This document shows, one piece after another, positions 5,639-6,351 of a DNA stretch of 6,351 bases (within the stretch, counting starts at the first letter, position 1; each line of letters starts with the position of its first letter). Source of the DNA: Acidicaldus organivorans. Lineage in GTDB: Bacteria > Pseudomonadota > Alphaproteobacteria > Acetobacterales > Acetobacteraceae. The notes beneath the pieces are model-generated. The model worked only from the letters and a program-made list of their open reading frames with translations, was not told the DNA's origin and ran no database searches. The position numbers and the translations under genes are program-made. Location: the NCBI GenBank assembly GCA_000759655.1, contig KN173933.1:8446-14796 (forward strand). The letters run 5' to 3'.

Positions 5639-6351
5639 CTATTCCCATTCGAGTTCCTTGTAGGCCTCGATCACGTTCCGGCCATTGAATTCATCAAATA
5701 GGCGCCAGCGCGACCTTTCGCCAGAGGCGGCACTCTGGCTCGCCGTCTCGATGTCCTCGCCGCGGGCGATCGCCGCCTGGACATCGGCGAGCAGGGTGCG
5801 GAGATAGCGCTCCTCATCCGCAGTCCCGCCGGGCCACGCCACCTGGGCCGGGCCGTGGCCGGGAATGGCGCGAGCGGCGGACTCTGCCTTGAGCCGGCTG
5901 AGTTCGCCGAGCCAGCCGCGCAGACTGCCATCAAGGATCGGCACGCGGCCGAGAAAGAGGAGATCCCCCGCCCAGAGCGTCTCCGTCTTTTCATCGAACA
6001 CGGTAAGGTCGGTATCGGTATGGGCGGGAGGATGGGCGGTGAGGACGAGTGTGCGGTCGCCGAGATCGAGGCGGCGCGTGTCATTGACCACGAGGTCGGG
6101 CGGAAGCGGCGCGCCAGCAGCTTCCGGCCCCAGCACCTCGGCGAGGCGCCGGTGATAGAACGCGCCGCGCTCGGCGAGCGCCCGCGGCAATTCGTGATGC
6201 CCCACCACTTTCGCCCCCGTCTCGCGAAAGGCGGAGGCGCCGAAACAATGATCGAGATGGACATGGGTTTCGATCACGTAGCGGATGGGGCGGTCGGTGC
6301 GGGCGCGGATCGCGGCGAGCAGGCGGAGCCCATCGACATGCGAACCGCCGG
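5639..6351 (-). CDS. Metallo-beta-lactamase-fold hydrolase of the quinoprotein relay (SoxH-like), partial (5' end off window)
   Basis: The minus frame is open from the window edge to TAG at 5641-5639, giving 236 visible residues (counted from the first whole codon at 6349). Zinc-binding motifs of the fold are present: THVHLDHC (28-35, ligands His29, His31, Asp33, His34), PPAHTDTD (107-114, His110), WAGDLLF (126-132, Asp129) and IPGHGP (162-167, His165). A GTG at 6277 is not the true start: the upstream codons continue a normal fold, reading ARTDRPIRYVIETHVHLDH, and 6277 falls directly before the metal site. The C-terminal region with FDEFNGRNVIEAYKELEWE (218-236) fits the SoxH-related 'quinoprotein relay system zinc metallohydrolase' families, which occur beside fused SoxYZ carriers and PQQ dehydrogenases; I favour type 2, with moderate confidence. 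A signal peptide would be expected in the missing part. The presumed role is release of a product from the SoxYZ-like carrier cysteine, which is inference. It is likely co-transcribed with the carrier 27 bp downstream. Confidence 0.87.
   Translation of the reverse strand, partial: GGSHVDGLRLLAAIRARTDRPIRYVIETHVHLDHCFGASAFRETGAKVVGHHELPRALAERGAFYHRRLAEVLGPEAAGAPLPPDLVVNDTRRLDLGDRTLVLTAHPPAHTDTDLTVFDEKTETLWAGDLLFLGRVPILDGSLRGWLGELSRLKAESAARAIPGHGPAQVAWPGGTADEERYLRTLLADVQAAIARGEDIETASQSAASGERSRWRLFDEFNGRNVIEAYKELEWE

Noticed and set aside
4859..5701. Plus-strand 280-codon frame antisense to the SoxYZ-like gene
   Set aside because: The minus strand has a signal peptide, carrier motif and ribosome binding site; the plus-strand product is a charged shadow with no motif.
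6275..6277. GTG as start of the metallo-hydrolase
   Set aside because: It is the valine just before the zinc motif; the frame continues upstream with sensible fold sequence to the window edge.

Overview
The window is about two-thirds G+C with dense, strongly codon-biased coding. Together with the gene families present, this points to an alphaproteobacterium, possibly an Acetobacteraceae-like or methylotroph-like lineage; the family-level placement is only a guess. There are five protein genes, two of them cut by the window edges. I see no tRNA, rRNA, CRISPR array, insertion sequence or phage gene.

Left part (1-2938): rsmB (16S rRNA m5C967 methyltransferase) is on the minus strand and lacks only its last residues beyond position 1. 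It is divergent from a plus-strand GT39/ArnT-type membrane glycosyltransferase (1268-2938), with 45 bp between the two start codons. The glycosyltransferase frame happens to stay open antisense through most of rsmB, so a naive gene call would make a false 975-residue protein and hide rsmB.

Middle (2881-4795): an AlkK/DmdB-type fatty acyl-CoA synthetase lies on the minus strand. It overlaps the glycosyltransferase tail to tail by 58 bp, and a strong GC hairpin sits inside the overlap. Upstream of it is a 238-bp non-coding gap holding two adjacent sets of short tandem repeats.

Right part (4796-6351): a minus-strand pair consists of a secreted, fused SoxY-SoxZ-like carrier and a zinc metallo-beta-lactamase-fold hydrolase whose N-terminus is beyond the window. 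This pair matches the 'quinoprotein relay' genes that accompany PQQ-dependent alcohol/methanol dehydrogenases in proteobacteria. The hydrolase and carrier are 27 bp apart and probably co-transcribed. The dehydrogenase and its cytochrome would be expected to the right of the window, but nothing here proves it.

The relay genes are the least understood biology present: the families are named, but their chemistry is poorly known. The other points of interest are small-scale: a perfect 11-bp inverted repeat on the glycosyltransferase start codon, the hairpin in the convergent overlap, an in-frame 21-bp duplication in rsmB, and the intergenic repeats. I found no convincing wholly undescribed multi-gene system.
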